A stretch of 64,000 nucleotides of DNA, taken from contig OX457061.1 in assembly GCA_949752795.1 (NCBI GenBank), positions 32,244,425 through 32,308,424 on the forward strand, given 5' to 3'. Source of the stretch: Hyperoodon ampullatus. Its lineage: Eukaryota; Chordata; Mammalia; Artiodactyla; Ziphiidae. The notes below the pieces were generated by a model, which was not told where the DNA came from, ran no database searches, and saw only the letters and a list, made by a program, of their open reading frames with translations. Made by a program: the position numbers and the translations under genes. This document shows positions 42,224-53,577 of this stretch, one piece after another (position 1 is the stretch's first letter; the number at the start of each line of letters is the position of its first letter).

Positions 42224-42520
42224 CTATTTTTAGTTTTTTAAGGAACCTCCATACTGTTCTCCATAGTGGCTGTATCAATTTACATTCCCACCAACAGTGC
42301 AAGAGGGTTCCCTTTTCTCCATACCCTCTCCAGCATTTATTGTTTGTAGATGTTTTGATGATGGTCATTCTGACCGGTGTGAGGTTCTACCTCATTGTAG
42401 TTTTGATTTGATTTCTCTAATGATTAGTGATGTTGAGCATCCTCTCATGTGTTTGTTGGCAATATGTATATCTTCTTTGGAAAAATGTCTATTTAGGTCT
42501 TCTGCCCATTTTTGGATTGC

Positions 42521-43126
42521 TCATACAAGCTGTATGAGTTGCTTATATATTCTGGAGATTAATCCTTTGTCAGTTGCTTCATTTGCAAATATTTTCTCCC
42601 ATTCTGAGGGTTGTCTTTTCATTTTATTTATGGTTTCCTTTGTTGTGCAAAAGCTTTTATGTTTCATTAGGTCCCATTTGTTTATCTTTGCTTTTATTTC
42701 CATTTCTCTAGGAGGTGGGTCAAAATGGATCTTGCTGTGATTTATGTCAGAGAGTGTTCTGCCTATGTTTTCCTCTAAGAGTTTGATAGTGTCTGACCTT
42801 ACATTTAGGTCTTTAATCCATTTTGAGTTTATTTTTGTGTATGGTGTTAGGGAGTGTCCTAATTTCATTCTTTTACATGTAGCTGACCTGTTTTCCCAGC
42901 ACCACTTATTGAAGAGGCTGTCTTTTCTCCATTGTGTATTTTTGCCTCCTTTATCAAAGATAAGGTGATAATATATGCATGGTTTTATCTCTGGGCTTTC
43001 TACCCTGTTCCATTGATCTATATGTCTGTTTTTGTACCAGTACCATACTGTCTTGACTACTGTAGCTCTGTAGTATAGTCTGAAGTCAGGGAGCCTGATT
43101 CCTCCAGCTCCGTTTTTCTTTGTCAA
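42521..43126 (-). pseudogene. L1 ORF2 remnant, region after the RT domain
   Basis: A 201-residue open frame with typical L1 ORF2 post-RT sequence: '[14 protein letters not shown]' near the start, '[13 protein letters not shown]', '[11 protein letters not shown]' and '[17 protein letters not shown]' further on. In a working ORF2 this stretch follows the RT in one polyprotein of about 1,275 residues. Here it is cut off from the RT frame by damage around 43126-43308 and ends in the region next to the cysteine-rich end. Not functional. Confidence 0.9.
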
Positions 43127-43307
43127 GATTCCTTTGGCAATTCGGGGTCTTTTGTGTTTCCATACAAATTATGAAATTTTTGTTCTACTTCTGTGAAAAA
43201 TGGCATTGTGTAGTTTGATAGGGATTGCATTGAATCTGTAGATTGCTTTGGGTAGTAGACTCATTTTCACAATGTTGATTCTTCCAATCCAAGAACATGC
43301 TATATCT

Positions 43308-43961
43308 TTATCTGTTTGTATCATCTTTAATTTCTTTCAGCAGTGTCTTATAGTTTTCTGTATACAGGTCTTTTGTCTCCTTAGGTAGGCTTATTCCTAG
43401 ATATTTTATTCTTTTTGTTGCAGTGGTAAATGGGAGTGTTTCCTTAACTTCCCCTTCAGATTTTTCATCATTAATGTATAGGAATGCAAGAGATTTCTGT
43501 GCATTAATTTTGTATCCTGGTACTTTACCAGATTCATTGATTAGCTCTAGTAGTTTTCTGGTAGCATCTTTACAATTCTCTATGTATAGTATCATGTCAT
43601 CTGCAAACAGTGACTGTTTTACTTCTTCTTTTCTGATTTGGATTCCTTTTATTTCTTTTTCTTCTCTGATTGCTGTGGCTACAACATCCAAAACTATGTT
43701 GAATAAGAGTGGTGAGAGTGGGCAACCTTGTCTTGTTCCTGATCTTAGTGGAAATGGTTTCAGTTTTTCACCATTGAGAATGATGTTGACTGTGGCTTTG
43801 TCATATATGGCCTTTATTATGTTGAGGTAAGTTCCCTCTATGCTCACTTTCTGGAGGGTTTTTATCATAAATGGGTGTTGAATTTTGTCAAAAGCTTTTT
43901 CTGCATCTATTGAGATGATCATATGGTTTTTCTCCTTCAATTTGTTAATATGGTATATCAC
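43308..43961 (-). pseudogene. L1 ORF2 reverse transcriptase remnant
   Basis: A 217-residue frame holding the heart of the LINE reverse transcriptase: motif A '[13 protein letters not shown]' (residues 17-29), the '[15 protein letters not shown]' block (74-88) and the catalytic FADD (119-122) followed by 'MILYIENC'. The catalytic aspartates are in place. The fingers upstream lie in other frames (44245-44433 and 44464-44646), so no full enzyme can be read. The best-kept catalytic segment in the window. Confidence 0.93.
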
Positions 43962-44244
43962 ATTGATTGATTTGCATATACTGAAAAATCCTTGATTCCT
44001 GGGATAAACCCCACTTGATCATGGTGTATGATCCTTTTAATGTGCTGTTGGATTCTGTTTGCTAGCATTTTGTTGAGGATTTTTGCATCTATGATCATCA
44101 GTGATATTGGCCTGTAGTTTTCTTTGTGACATTTTTGTCTGGTTTTGGTATCAGGTTGATGTTAGCCTCTTAGAATGAGTTTTGGAGTGTTCCTCCCTCT
44201 GCTATATTTTGGAAGAGTTTGAGAAGGATAGGTGTTAGCTCTTC

Positions 44245-44646
44245 TCAAAATGTTTGATAGAATTCACCCATGAAGCCATCTGGTCCTGGGCTTTTGTTTG
44301 CTGGAAGACTTTTAATCACAGTTTCAATTTCAGTGCTTGTGATTGGTCTGTTCATATTTTCTATTTCTTCCTGGTTCAGTCTCAGAAGGTTGTGCTTTTC
44401 TAAGAATCTGTCCATTTCTTCCAGGTTGTCCATTTTATTGGCATAGAGTTGCTTGTAGTAATCTCACTTGATCCTTTGTATTTCTGCAGTGTCAGGTGTT
44501 ACTTCTCCTTTTTCATTTCTAATTCTATTGATTTGAGTCTTCTCCCTTTCTTTCTTGGTGAGTCTGGCTAATGGTTTATCAATTTTGTTTATCTTCTCAA
44601 AGAACCAGCTTTTAGTTTTATTGATCTTTGCTACTGTTTCCTTCAT
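44245..44646 (-). pseudogene. L1 ORF2 linker and RT-finger remnants
   Basis: Two frames of about 60 residues, 44464-44646 ('NKTKSWFFEKINKIDKPLAR') and 44245-44433 ('[20 protein letters not shown]' then 'SPGPDGF'), give the part of ORF2 between endonuclease and RT core. A stop near 44460 separates them. Confidence 0.88.
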
Positions 44647-44790
44647 TTCTTTTTCATTTATTTCTGATCTGATCTTTATGATTTCTTTCTTTCTGCTAAC
44701 TTTGGGGGTTTTTTGTCCTTCTTTCTCTAATTGCTTTCGGTGTAAGGTTAGGTTGTTTATTTGAGATGTTTCTTGTTTCTTGAGGTAGGA

Positions 44791-45604
44791 TTATGTTGCT
44801 ATAAGCTTCCCTCTTAGAACTGCTTTTGCACCATCCCATAGGTTTTGGGAGGTCATGTTTTCATTGTCATTTGTTTCTAGGTATTTTTTGATTTCCTCCT
44901 TGATTTCCTCAGTGATGTCTTGATTATTTAGTAGTGTACTGTTTAGCCTCCATGTGTTTGTATTTTTTACAGTTTTTTTCCTGTAATTGATATCTAGCCT
45001 CATAGCGTTGTGGTCCAAAAAGATACTTGATACGATTTCAATTTTCTTAAATTTACCAAGGCTTGAGTTATGACCCAAGATATGATCTATCCTGAATAAT
45101 GTTCCATGAGCACTTGAGAAGAAAGTGTATTCTGTTGTTTTTGGATGGAATGTCCTATAAATATCAATTAAGTCCATCTTATTTAATGTATCATTTAAAG
45201 CTTGTGTTTTCTTATTTATTTTTATTTTGGATGATCTGCCCATTGGTGAAAGTGGGGTATTAAAGTCCCCTACTATTACTGTGCTACTGTCAATTTCCCC
45301 TTTTATGGCTGTTAGTATTTGCCTTATGTATTGAGGTGCTCCTATGTTGGGTGCATAAATATTTACAATTGTTATGTCTTCCGCTTGGATTGATCCCTTG
45401 ATCATTATGTAGTGTCCTTCCTTGTCTCTTATAATAGTCTTTATTTTAAGTCTATTTTGTCTGATATGAGAATTGCTACTCCAGCTTTCTTTTGATTTCC
45501 ATTTGCATGGAATATCTTTTTCCATCCCCTCACTTTCAGTCTGCATGTGTCCCGAGGTCTGAAGTGGGTCTCTTGTAGACAGCATATATATGGGTCTTTT
45601 TAAT
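44791..45604 (-). pseudogene. L1 ORF2 endonuclease remnant
   Basis: The frame carries apurinic-endonuclease-type landmarks: 'VNIYAPN' (residues 83-89), 'VGDFNTPLS' (114-122), 'RIDHILG' (174-180) and 'LDHNAMRLDI' (199-208). In active L1 the last motif normally reads S-D-H; here it is L-D-H. The upstream 'LQETHF' motif with the catalytic Glu is present at about 45561-45584 but in another frame, so a frameshift lies just downstream. The first part of the domain is lost by 5' truncation. Confidence 0.9.
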
Positions 45605-45815
45605 ACATACATACATTATATATAGTTTTATTCATCTCTTACAAACTTGTAATTATTTATAACTTTACATCTTACACTGAATATTATAACATGGCCATAA
45701 ACAGTACCAGGTTACTGGCCGCTTAATTATCCATTGAGCATGTTTACCATGATTTGTATAATATTTTTCTCAACAGAATAGTCCTTTTAGCTTTTACCAA
45801 ATGATGTCTATTACA
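45605..45815. other. Spacer between two L1 copies, no call
   Basis: About 210 bp of AT-rich unclassified DNA. Confidence 0.4.
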
Positions 45816-45894
45816 AAGAACATTGAAGGCAATTTCTGTTGTTGACATTGGCTATGACTCTGGAGTGGTTTTAAAATATATTCCAACCTAAACA

Positions 45895-47005
45895 AACTTA
45901 CAAGGTTTTGTACAGCAAAGGAAACCATAAACAAAATGAAAAGACAACCTACAGAATGTGAGAAAATATTTGCAAATGATGCAACTGACAAGGGCTTAAA
46001 TTCCAAAATATACAAACAGCTCATACAACTCAAGAACAAAAAAACAAAAACCCAATCGAAAAATGGGCAGAAGACCTAAATAGACATTTCTCCAAAGAAG
46101 AAATACAAACGGCCAATAGGCACATGAAAAGATGCTCAACATCACTAATTATTAGAGAAATACAAATCAAAACTACAATTAGGTGCCACCTCACACCGGT
46201 CAGCATGGCCATCGTTAAAAACTCTACAAATAACAAATGCTGTAGAGGATGTGGAGAAAAGGCAACCCTCTTACACTGTTGGAGGGAATGTAAGATGGTG
46301 CAGCCACTGTGGAAAACAGTATGGAGGTTCCTCAGAAAACTAAAAATTGAATTACCATATGATCAGCAATCCCACTCCTGGGCATATATCCAGACAATAC
46401 TATAATGCAAAAAGATACATGTACCCCTATATTTATAGCAGCACTATTCACAGTAGCCAAGACATGGAAACAACCTAAATGTCCATCAACAGATGAATGG
46501 ATAAAGAAGATGTGGTACATATATACTACTCAGCCATAAAAAGAAATCAAAATAATGCCATCTGCTGCAGCATGGATGCAACTAGAGATTATCATACTAA
46601 GTGAAGTAAGTCAGAAAGAGAAAGACAAATACCATATGATATCACTTATATGTGGAATATAAAATATGACAGAAATGAACCTATCTATGAAACAAAAACA
46701 GAATCACAGACTCAGAGAACAGACTGGTGATTGCCAAGGTGGAGGGGCTTGAGGAGGCCATGGAGTGGAAGGTTGAGGTTAACAGATGTAAGCTTCTATA
46801 TACAGAACAGATAAACAAGAAAGGCCTACTGTATAGCACAGAGAACTACATTCAATATCCTATGACAAACCATAATGGAAAAGAATATTTAAAAAAAGAA
46901 AGAATATAGATGTATACCTGAATCACTTTGCTGTACAGCAGAATTTAACACAACATTGTAAATCAACTATACTTCAATAAAAAATATTAAAACTGAAAAA
47001 TAAAA
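45895..47005 (+). mobile_element. 5'-truncated L1, about 1.1 kb
   Basis: Plus-strand L1 from late ORF2 ('aaaggaaaccataaacaaaa') to 'acattgtaaatcaactatac' and an A-rich tail. The ORF2 C-terminal cysteine motif is readable at 46124-46405 as '[17 protein letters not shown]'. The pair aaagaacatt at 45816-45825 and 47006-47015 may be the target duplication, but then 45826-45894 is not explained as L1. Confidence 0.85.
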
Positions 47006-47015
47006 AAAGAACATT

Positions 47016-48735
47016 ACAATAGGCATCTTTATTCATAGTCTTCATTTTTTCAGACATTTCATTGGAGAGATACTCAAATGGAATTAATGATCATTTTTAA
47101 GACACTTGGTAGATGTTGTCAAATTATTTCTCTAAATGTATTTCCCACTTTTAATATCATCAATATCATTTGAATAACCCAATTTCAACAAGTTGGCAGA
47201 AAATTTCCCAAAATATTCTCTGAAAAACTGTATGAGCCTATCTCATTCATTATGAATTTAGCCATTGCACCAATTTATTCTGATGCTAGAAATCATCTTT
47301 GGCTCCAAAGGAAAAAACTGAAGATTTTTCAACAGATAATTTGTGTCCTCAAACCAGCACTGCCCTTTTAGCCATGTCCTTCCCTTCATTATTGCCTAAT
47401 AGTTGGCACTGTGGAGAATGCAGCTGTAACCACAAACTCTTAAGCAGCAACCCATATATACAATATCTCTGGACAATCTGGTTCTGGATGTTCTTGCCAG
47501 TGGCAGGGACTTTGCAAAGCCCAGCCTTGTCCAACTTGGTCAATAGCTGATCTTCCATGAAGCAACTGTTGCTTGGGAAGGATCAAGTTACATGCCTTCC
47601 CTTTGGAAATTCTTTTCCCCATAAAATTTTCCAATGTCAGGATAGTTTGGAAGAAATATACCTTAAAAGAGATGAAGTTAGGGCTTCACTGAGTCTTCAA
47701 AAAGGAGGGCTGATCTCTGCAAGGAGAGAGAGAACTTTATTCACCAAAATCCTGCTCTGGGCTGGGGAGTCAGAGGAGTAGTCCCAGGATAGAAAAAGAG
47801 GAAAGGAATGATGGAGGGGCAAGGAACACAGAGTTAGGGTCAGAGACTGAGAATCAGAGATTGAATTGGAAATGGAAAGAGGGGAAATTTTTTTTATGTC
47901 TTTGGACAGATGGATGAATGAAGAAAAACTTTAATATATTTTGCTGAATTAAATAAGGTGTAAACCCCTGGAGCTGTCCTTCAAGAAAAGATAGTAAATA
48001 TCCACATCATTTTCCAGTCTTTAGAGTTAAATTGATAGTGGTTTGGGGTGGTGGCAGTGACCTGCACTTATTGGGCTGTTGTTAATGTGTCACCTGGCAA
48101 GAGCAGGTCTCCAGGTGACTCACCTGTACTTAAGTTATATGACTATTTCTCAAGGAAACCACTCTGTCCGAACTGGGCCTTCACCAAAGTTCACATACTT
48201 TATAAGCCGATATGCTCCTGTCAACTTTCACCTCTCTCATCAAATTGCCAACCCCAGGGTTATGAATTTCACTTGTGAAACATAGAATCTCTTTTGCTAT
48301 ATGACCCGATATTGACTTAAGCCCTGACCACATCTCCCAATTATCACCCTCATTTTCACATTTCTTCCTAGTATGGGCTTTGCTATCCTATCTGCCCTAC
48401 ATGCACTCCCATAGCATTTCCCCCGGCCTGATTGCTAGTATTTGGCTCCATAGCTTCAGTTGGCCTAGGTAGCCAGCAACAGTCTATGCAGCAGAAATAG
48501 CATACCAATCACACAAAAAAGGGAAGATAAATTCATAAAAAGACTTTTGATTGCCGTACATCATTTTGACAAATTACAAATCAGAAACCTAGAAGTCAAG
48601 TTAGAATTTCAATATCATCTTCCTAAGCTTTTACATTAATATTCTATCCCCCCACTCAATAGGAGTAGAGTCACATCTTATTTGAAGGTTAGTTTCCAGT
48701 GTTTGTTTCAGGTAAAAATTCAATATAGAAAAAAA
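47016..48735. other. Repeat-poor DNA of 1.7 kb, no gene seen
   Basis: No repeat family recognised. Frames of up to 83 codons on both strands in 47299-47781 and 48048-48285 overlap one another and show no domain. Mixed composition near 48040-48260. Confidence 0.45.
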
Positions 48736-48739
48736 CAGG

Positions 48740-49097
48740 GGGCTTCCCTGGTGGTGCAGTGATTAAGAATCCGCCTGCCAATGCAGGGGACACGGGTTCG
48801 AGCCCTGGTCAGGGAAGATCCCACATGCCGTGGAGCAACTAAGCCCATGAGCCACAACTACTGAGCCTGCGCTCTAGAGCCCATGAGCCACAACTACTGA
48901 GCCCATGTGCCACAACTACTGAAACCCGCGCGCTTAGAGCCCGTGCTCTGCAACAAGAGAAGCCAGCTCAATGAGAAGCCCGTGCACTGCAACGAAGAGT
49001 AGCCCCCACTCGCCTCAACTATAGAAAGCCCGAGGGCAGCAATGTAGACCCAATGCAGCCAAAAATAAAATAAATAAATAATTTTTAAAAAAAGAAA
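48740..49097 (+). mobile_element. CHR-1-like long SINE
   Basis: Head 'cttccctggtggtgcagtga', B box 'gggttcgagcc', 'ccacaactactgagcc' units, 'agacccaatgcagcc' and an A/T-rich tail. The target duplication is obscured by A-rich flanks. Confidence 0.92.
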
Positions 49098-49157
49098 GAA
49101 ATACTACTCTTGAAATTCCTTAAATTATCCATTTTTCCATTGTTTTATATAATTCTT

Positions 49158-49435
49158 TAAGATTTATTTGTTATTTATTTTATTTATTTTTGGCTGTGTC
49201 AGGTCTTAGTTGCGGCACACGGGATCTTTCGTTGCAGCACACAGGCTCTTCGTTGAGGCATGTAGGCTTCTCTCTAGTCGTGGTGTGCTGGTTTTCTCTT
49301 CTCTAGTTGTGGCACGTGGGCTTAGTTGCCCCGCGGCATGTGGGATCTTAGTTCCCTGACCAGGGGTCAAACCCACATATCCTGCATTGGAAGGTGGATT
49401 CTTTACCACTGGGCCACCAGGGAAGTCCCTATAAA
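49158..49435 (-). mobile_element. CHR-type SINE, antisense to the previous one
   Basis: Minus-strand copy: (TTTA)n tail, 'ggctgtgtcaggtcttagtt', B-box region 'ggggtcaaaccca', head 'gggccaccagggaagtccc'. Target duplication atataattctt is at 49147-49157 and 49436-49446. Confidence 0.92.
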
Positions 49436-49446
49436 ATATAATTCTT

Positions 49447-49794
49447 CAACAACTGTAGAAGCCAAAAATACCCAGTTTTTCTTCTAGGATTAGAATGGAT
49501 CACCAGTACTTCAGTTGAGCACCAGAGAAAATCATTAGCATATGTTTAGAGGCCAGGTTACAGACAACAATATAAACTGTGTCTTAAACTCTAGACGTAG
49601 AATTAGCATGGCAAGATGCTCCCACTAGAAGAGGCACACAGCAGCTTGGAGAGACACTTAGGAACACCAGAATTACAGCTTACAATTCACAGTCACTCTG
49701 AGGTATAAGCTCACTGAGTGTAAACGTAAGCAGAAATATTATGCATCAGAATAGTTATATCTACTCCTAGACTAAAGCAAAGGTGTTAAGTCCA
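49447..49794. other. No gene or repeat family called
   Basis: About 350 bp of ordinary composition. Confidence 0.5.
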
Positions 49795-50269
49795 TTCATT
49801 CATTTATTCCAGAAACGCACACCATATGCCTACTCTGGACCAACTATCATGTTGGGTACCACAGCAGTTAAAAGAGGAAGGAGATATTTTCTTGATTCTC
49901 TAGGAGCTCATTGTCTGGTGAGAGACAAACACTTGAGCCAATATTAATAATATTTGATAAACTTTTATCAGAACTCACCATTTATCAATTCTGATAAAAA
50001 CAGAAGTTTGAATTTATGGGAGCACAGTGGGAGGGCCTATGAACCCTACCTGGAATGGATTATGGTGGTAATCACAGGAGCTTCAGAGAAGAGGCTCGTT
50101 GATGATAAATTTACAATTCTCAGTGCAAAGAAAGGGCTGGTAGCTCCTACTCTAAAGATAAGGAATATATAATTCATGCCATGTTTTCTCCAAAAACAAA
50201 GCTCGCAATCTTCCTAGTACTATTGGTTCATCCTTTCGTATATTCGATCACTTAATTTTTCAAGCACTA

Positions 50270-50490
50270 CGCTGTAGAGATTAGAGTATGGGCTCCAGAG
50301 TCCTTCAGCCTGGATACCGTGTGTAAATTTGGCAATTACCCAAGCTATCTAAATCTCATTACCTCCTCTTTAAAATGTGAATAATACCCACACCTTGGGA
50401 TTGTTTTAAAAGTTGAGATGATACATGCAAAGCCCTGAACATAGTCCCTAGATCGGAATAAAGGGTCCATTAATATGCCTGTTATCAGTG
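50270..50490 (+). repeat. MIR inside an L2
   Basis: 'gattagagtatgggctccag', 'tttggcaattacccaagcta', 'aagttgagatgatacatgca' and 'ccctgaacatagtcccta' are plus-strand MIR. Confidence 0.85.
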
Positions 50491-50993
50491 ACTGTGCTGT
50501 TTTTAAAGATGACTAGGGACTCTGGGAAAAAGTAGAGGGGATTCGAAGCCAAGGGAACAGCTTATGCAAACAAACACAATGAAGAAAACACACCATGTGT
50601 TAAGGGAACGAGACAGTTCAGTTTGGTGATTGTGAAGTGTGTGTGATTGAGGGGAGTGGCAAGTGATGAGACTGAAAAGATAAGTCAGGTCCAGATTGTG
50701 AAAGACCTTGTAAACCATATGAACGAGTTTGAACTTTATGCTGCTGCCAAGGAGAAGACAATGGAGATCTTTAAGCAAGGAAGCAACATGATGGCATTGT
50801 TTTTAGGATGAAAACTCTCACAGCAAATCATGTAAGACTGGAGAGAGGAGAGATGGAGGCAGGGATATTGGTGGGGAATGTCTGTAATAATCCTGGAAAG
50901 AGAAATCCAGGGTGGTGGGAATGAGTGGTAAATAAAGTAGAATTGAATTTGAGGGATACTATTAAGGTAGGATTAACATAACATAGGAATTCA

Positions 50994-51263
50994 TCAAATG
51001 TAGGGAATAAGAGAAAAGAAGGATTCTAGAATGACTCTAGCTACAGTTAAGAAAGACAAGAAAACAGAGGCACAGTGATTGTGTTGGTCAGAGAAGTAAT
51101 ACATGTATGCAAAACATGTTGGTGGAACTGTTGAACAGGCAGTTGAAAAGTGGGTCTGGAGTTCATTGCAAAGCCCTGAGCTAAAGATATAAATTTGGGG
51201 ATCATCAGAGAATAGTAAGCAGTGAAAACTCTGGGAGTCATTCCAGGAAGAGGAGTTCAACAT
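50994..51263 (-). pseudogene. L2 reverse transcriptase C-terminal fossil
   Basis: A 90-residue frame reads 'FSDDPQIYIFSSG' at residues 18-30 (about 51175-51212), the place of the Y/F-A-D-D catalytic box and the following strand in CR1/L2-type reverse transcriptases. The Ala has become Ser and the frame downstream is broken. Position and order inside an L2 support this reading. Very old and dead. Confidence 0.7.
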
Positions 51264-51265
51264 GC

Positions 51266-52204
51266 AATCTTCTTAGTCTATTGCATTACTTTCCCTGGTA
51301 TTCACTCTTCTGAAATGAAGTGAAGCATAATCTATGTCACATGGTCTCCAAAAACAAGGTCTTTAAGCCATCCTAAAGGTATTCAATTTTCACCACATTT
51401 TTTATTCCACGAAATGCAACCATGGTTAGATCACCTCACTTTCTAATGCAGAGGAAGTGTCCAGATGGCATTGAATGAATCAAAAGAAACATGCATCTTG
51501 GACTTTTGAGGCTTTGTTACCGTTTGATGATGGACAGAAACCGTGGCTTCTTACCACAAGTAATTCACCTCAACTTTGCTCAGCCACAAAATGTTTGGAA
51601 AACTAAATTGCTCACTTTTTTTTAACGAGGCAAGAATAAACTCATCTTCAGAAATTAACTGCATACACATTGCCCAGAAAGCTCATCTTTTTATTACAGA
51701 AATCAAGGTTACTGCCCCCTTACCTTCATCTTCCTCTTAAGACTTTGGAGATAGATTCTTCTCTACAGAGTTTAAATTCTTTATTGTATCCCAGGTCCAT
51801 ATGACTTTGTATGACTCTTCTAGGACTAGAAATATTGATTGTAGATGTCTCTAAAGGGCTTGTGAACTAGAGTGGTGCCTAGTTCTACCTTAGGCATCAG
51901 CCCTAGGCCAGTTATTTGAAGCAAATGAATGACCAAACACCATCATTTTTTAAAAATAGTTCACCATTAAACTTGGTTGAGTGTAAAGAATTTATGGGCA
52001 GGAGCATTATTAGAGAACCATCATGCCTCATCACCCTCAAGCTAAATGTTGGGCAAACAAGAGGGTGCAGACTACCAAGGATGCCTGCAAGTTGACTGAT
52101 GGGCAAGATTAACCAGAATGGCTTGGTGGTTTCCTCTTTGCTCAACAGACCATATCTTGTTAACAATAGGAGCCTGTCATACCAAATCACCAATGTAAGA
52201 AATA
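51266..52204. other. Repeat-free stretch of 0.94 kb, no gene seen
   Basis: No recognised repeat. Mixed-composition sequence at about 51480-51630 could be conserved noncoding DNA. Confidence 0.35.
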
Positions 52205-52380
52205 GAATTAAAATTTAGAAACCCTGGGTTCACATCCCAGCTCCTACCCTGAACAAATCAATTTTCTAGGAGGTCAGTGTCTCTATTTGTAAAACAATCG
52301 AACCACCTTTAGAGTATTTTTAAAGCATTAACAGGATAATAAATAATAATAAATATAAGAAAACCAGCATGGTGTCAAGT
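52205..52380 (+). repeat. MIR
   Basis: 'ccctgggttcacatcccagc', 'cctgaacaaatcaattttct' and 'tctctatttgtaaaacaat' are plus-strand MIR. Confidence 0.75.
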
Positions 52381-53230
52381 AAATAAAGACTTGCCCCAAA
52401 TATCAATACTGGATCTGGATAAGAGCTTGGGGTAAATAAGATGATGGTCTGCTTATATCAGGTGTTGAGTCCCTGTCCAAGACTTCGTGGGGTGGATCCA
52501 CTGAAGTCACATATCTTGGGTAACATTAGATAGAGGGTGTACAAGACCCATCTTCATGTTAACCATCAGCAAATACATTCCCATTTGGGTGACTAGACGA
52601 TTCAAGATTTTTAAGTAGTTTCTCTTCTGACTGATTTTTCAGGTACTCCACAAGAAAACGTACCTTTACCACAATACACACACAAAAGCTATAATCAGCC
52701 AGTCACACAACTACTGAAGTGAAGAAAAAAATTGGTTTTTCTATACTTGCAGAACTTGAGACAGAAAAGGTAGAGCATACTCCAGATTTAGTAAAGTTTT
52801 GTGTAGACCGCTAGCTGCCTCCGAGACTCCAAGCTAGAGTTGTCTTAATATTCATTATAATAATAGTATGCATGACTAATATCTTGCATAAGTTGTAAAC
52901 CAATTTCATTCCCTAGGGAATTAGACTATGTATATTTCCCTCTCTGGTGTAAAATTTTGTTGGAGGAAAATCCCAGAGAAGTTCCACGGAATACAAAGAA
53001 ATGAAAAGAGCAAACTTGACAAATAAACCAGCTTGTAAAAAGTCGAAGGACATTTAAGGGAGGTTGCCAAGATAAACAACATAGGTTCAAAGAAAAAAAA
53101 AAAAAACACTTAAAATGAATTAGTATTTTAGAGCTCAATCTCATACCCCAGTATATATCGCTCTCCTTATATATTATAATGAAATCAGCATATATTTAGC
53201 AGACACTTACCAATAGGAAATTGACTTCTG
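52381..53230. other. No gene or repeat family called
   Basis: About 0.85 kb, AT-rich. An A(15) run at 53092-53106 stands alone. Confidence 0.45.
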
Positions 53231-53570
53231 GGGCCCACCTGCCATTCACCCCACAGCTTGCTACTGATACAAAGGAAGATTAATGTACCTGTTCACACAG
53301 AACCAGTGGAGGAGGTTTGAGGTTGCATCTTATTCATGACCACATTCTCTCCAGCCAACCATGCGACTTCCTGGAACCATCTGTGAGAAGCTGTGGACTT
53401 TGTCATCCTGGGCCATTTATCCAGGCATAATGTTTAATTAGTGCACAAAGTTGATGTGAAAGGCTTGGCAGCTCATCCCCTCACCCCTGTTGGGTTCATT
53501 GCCTCATTAGAAAAGCCCTGGATGGCTGACCGGCCAGACAAAACTAACAAGCACATTTTTCTAACTATCC
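53230..53570. other. Candidate conserved noncoding element
   Basis: Repeat-free, with balanced composition and a homeodomain-like core in 'ataatgtttaattagtgcac' (about 53428-53447). No exon frame. A regulatory role is inference only. Confidence 0.35.
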
Positions 53571-53577
53571 ACAATAG

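Larger units (their letters stand above)
41332..45604 (-). mobile_element. Large 5'-truncated L1, about 4 kb
   Basis: Minus-strand L1 running from its poly(A) (poly(T) at 41311-41331 on the plus strand) through the 3' UTR (about 41332-41680), ORF2 remnants, and up to the endonuclease part of ORF2 at about 45604, where it stops. ORF1, the promoter and the first codons of ORF2 are missing, so it cannot move. A CHR-2-like SINE sits inside at 42019-42223. I found no matching target duplication on the two sides. Confidence 0.93.
49795..51265 (-). repeat. L2 LINE with fossil RT end, split by a MIR
   Basis: Minus-strand L2: terminus at 49795 ('ttcattcatttattccagaa'), 3' UTR to about 50110 ('atgggagcacagtgggaggg'), then a MIR at 50270-50490, then more L2 from 50500 ('caagggaacagcttatgcaa', 'tgaaagaccttgtaaaccat', 'aacgagtttgaactttatgc') into the C-terminal coding part. 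The longest L2 copy in the window. Confidence 0.8.

Noticed and set aside
41922..42411. Overlapping 70-126-codon frames rich in '[14 protein letters not shown]'-like peptides
   Set aside because: These peptides recur at every CHR-2-like SINE because the SINE is open in several frames; not proteins.
43423..43830. 135-codon open frame (+)
   Set aside because: Antisense shadow of the L1 reverse transcriptase remnant.
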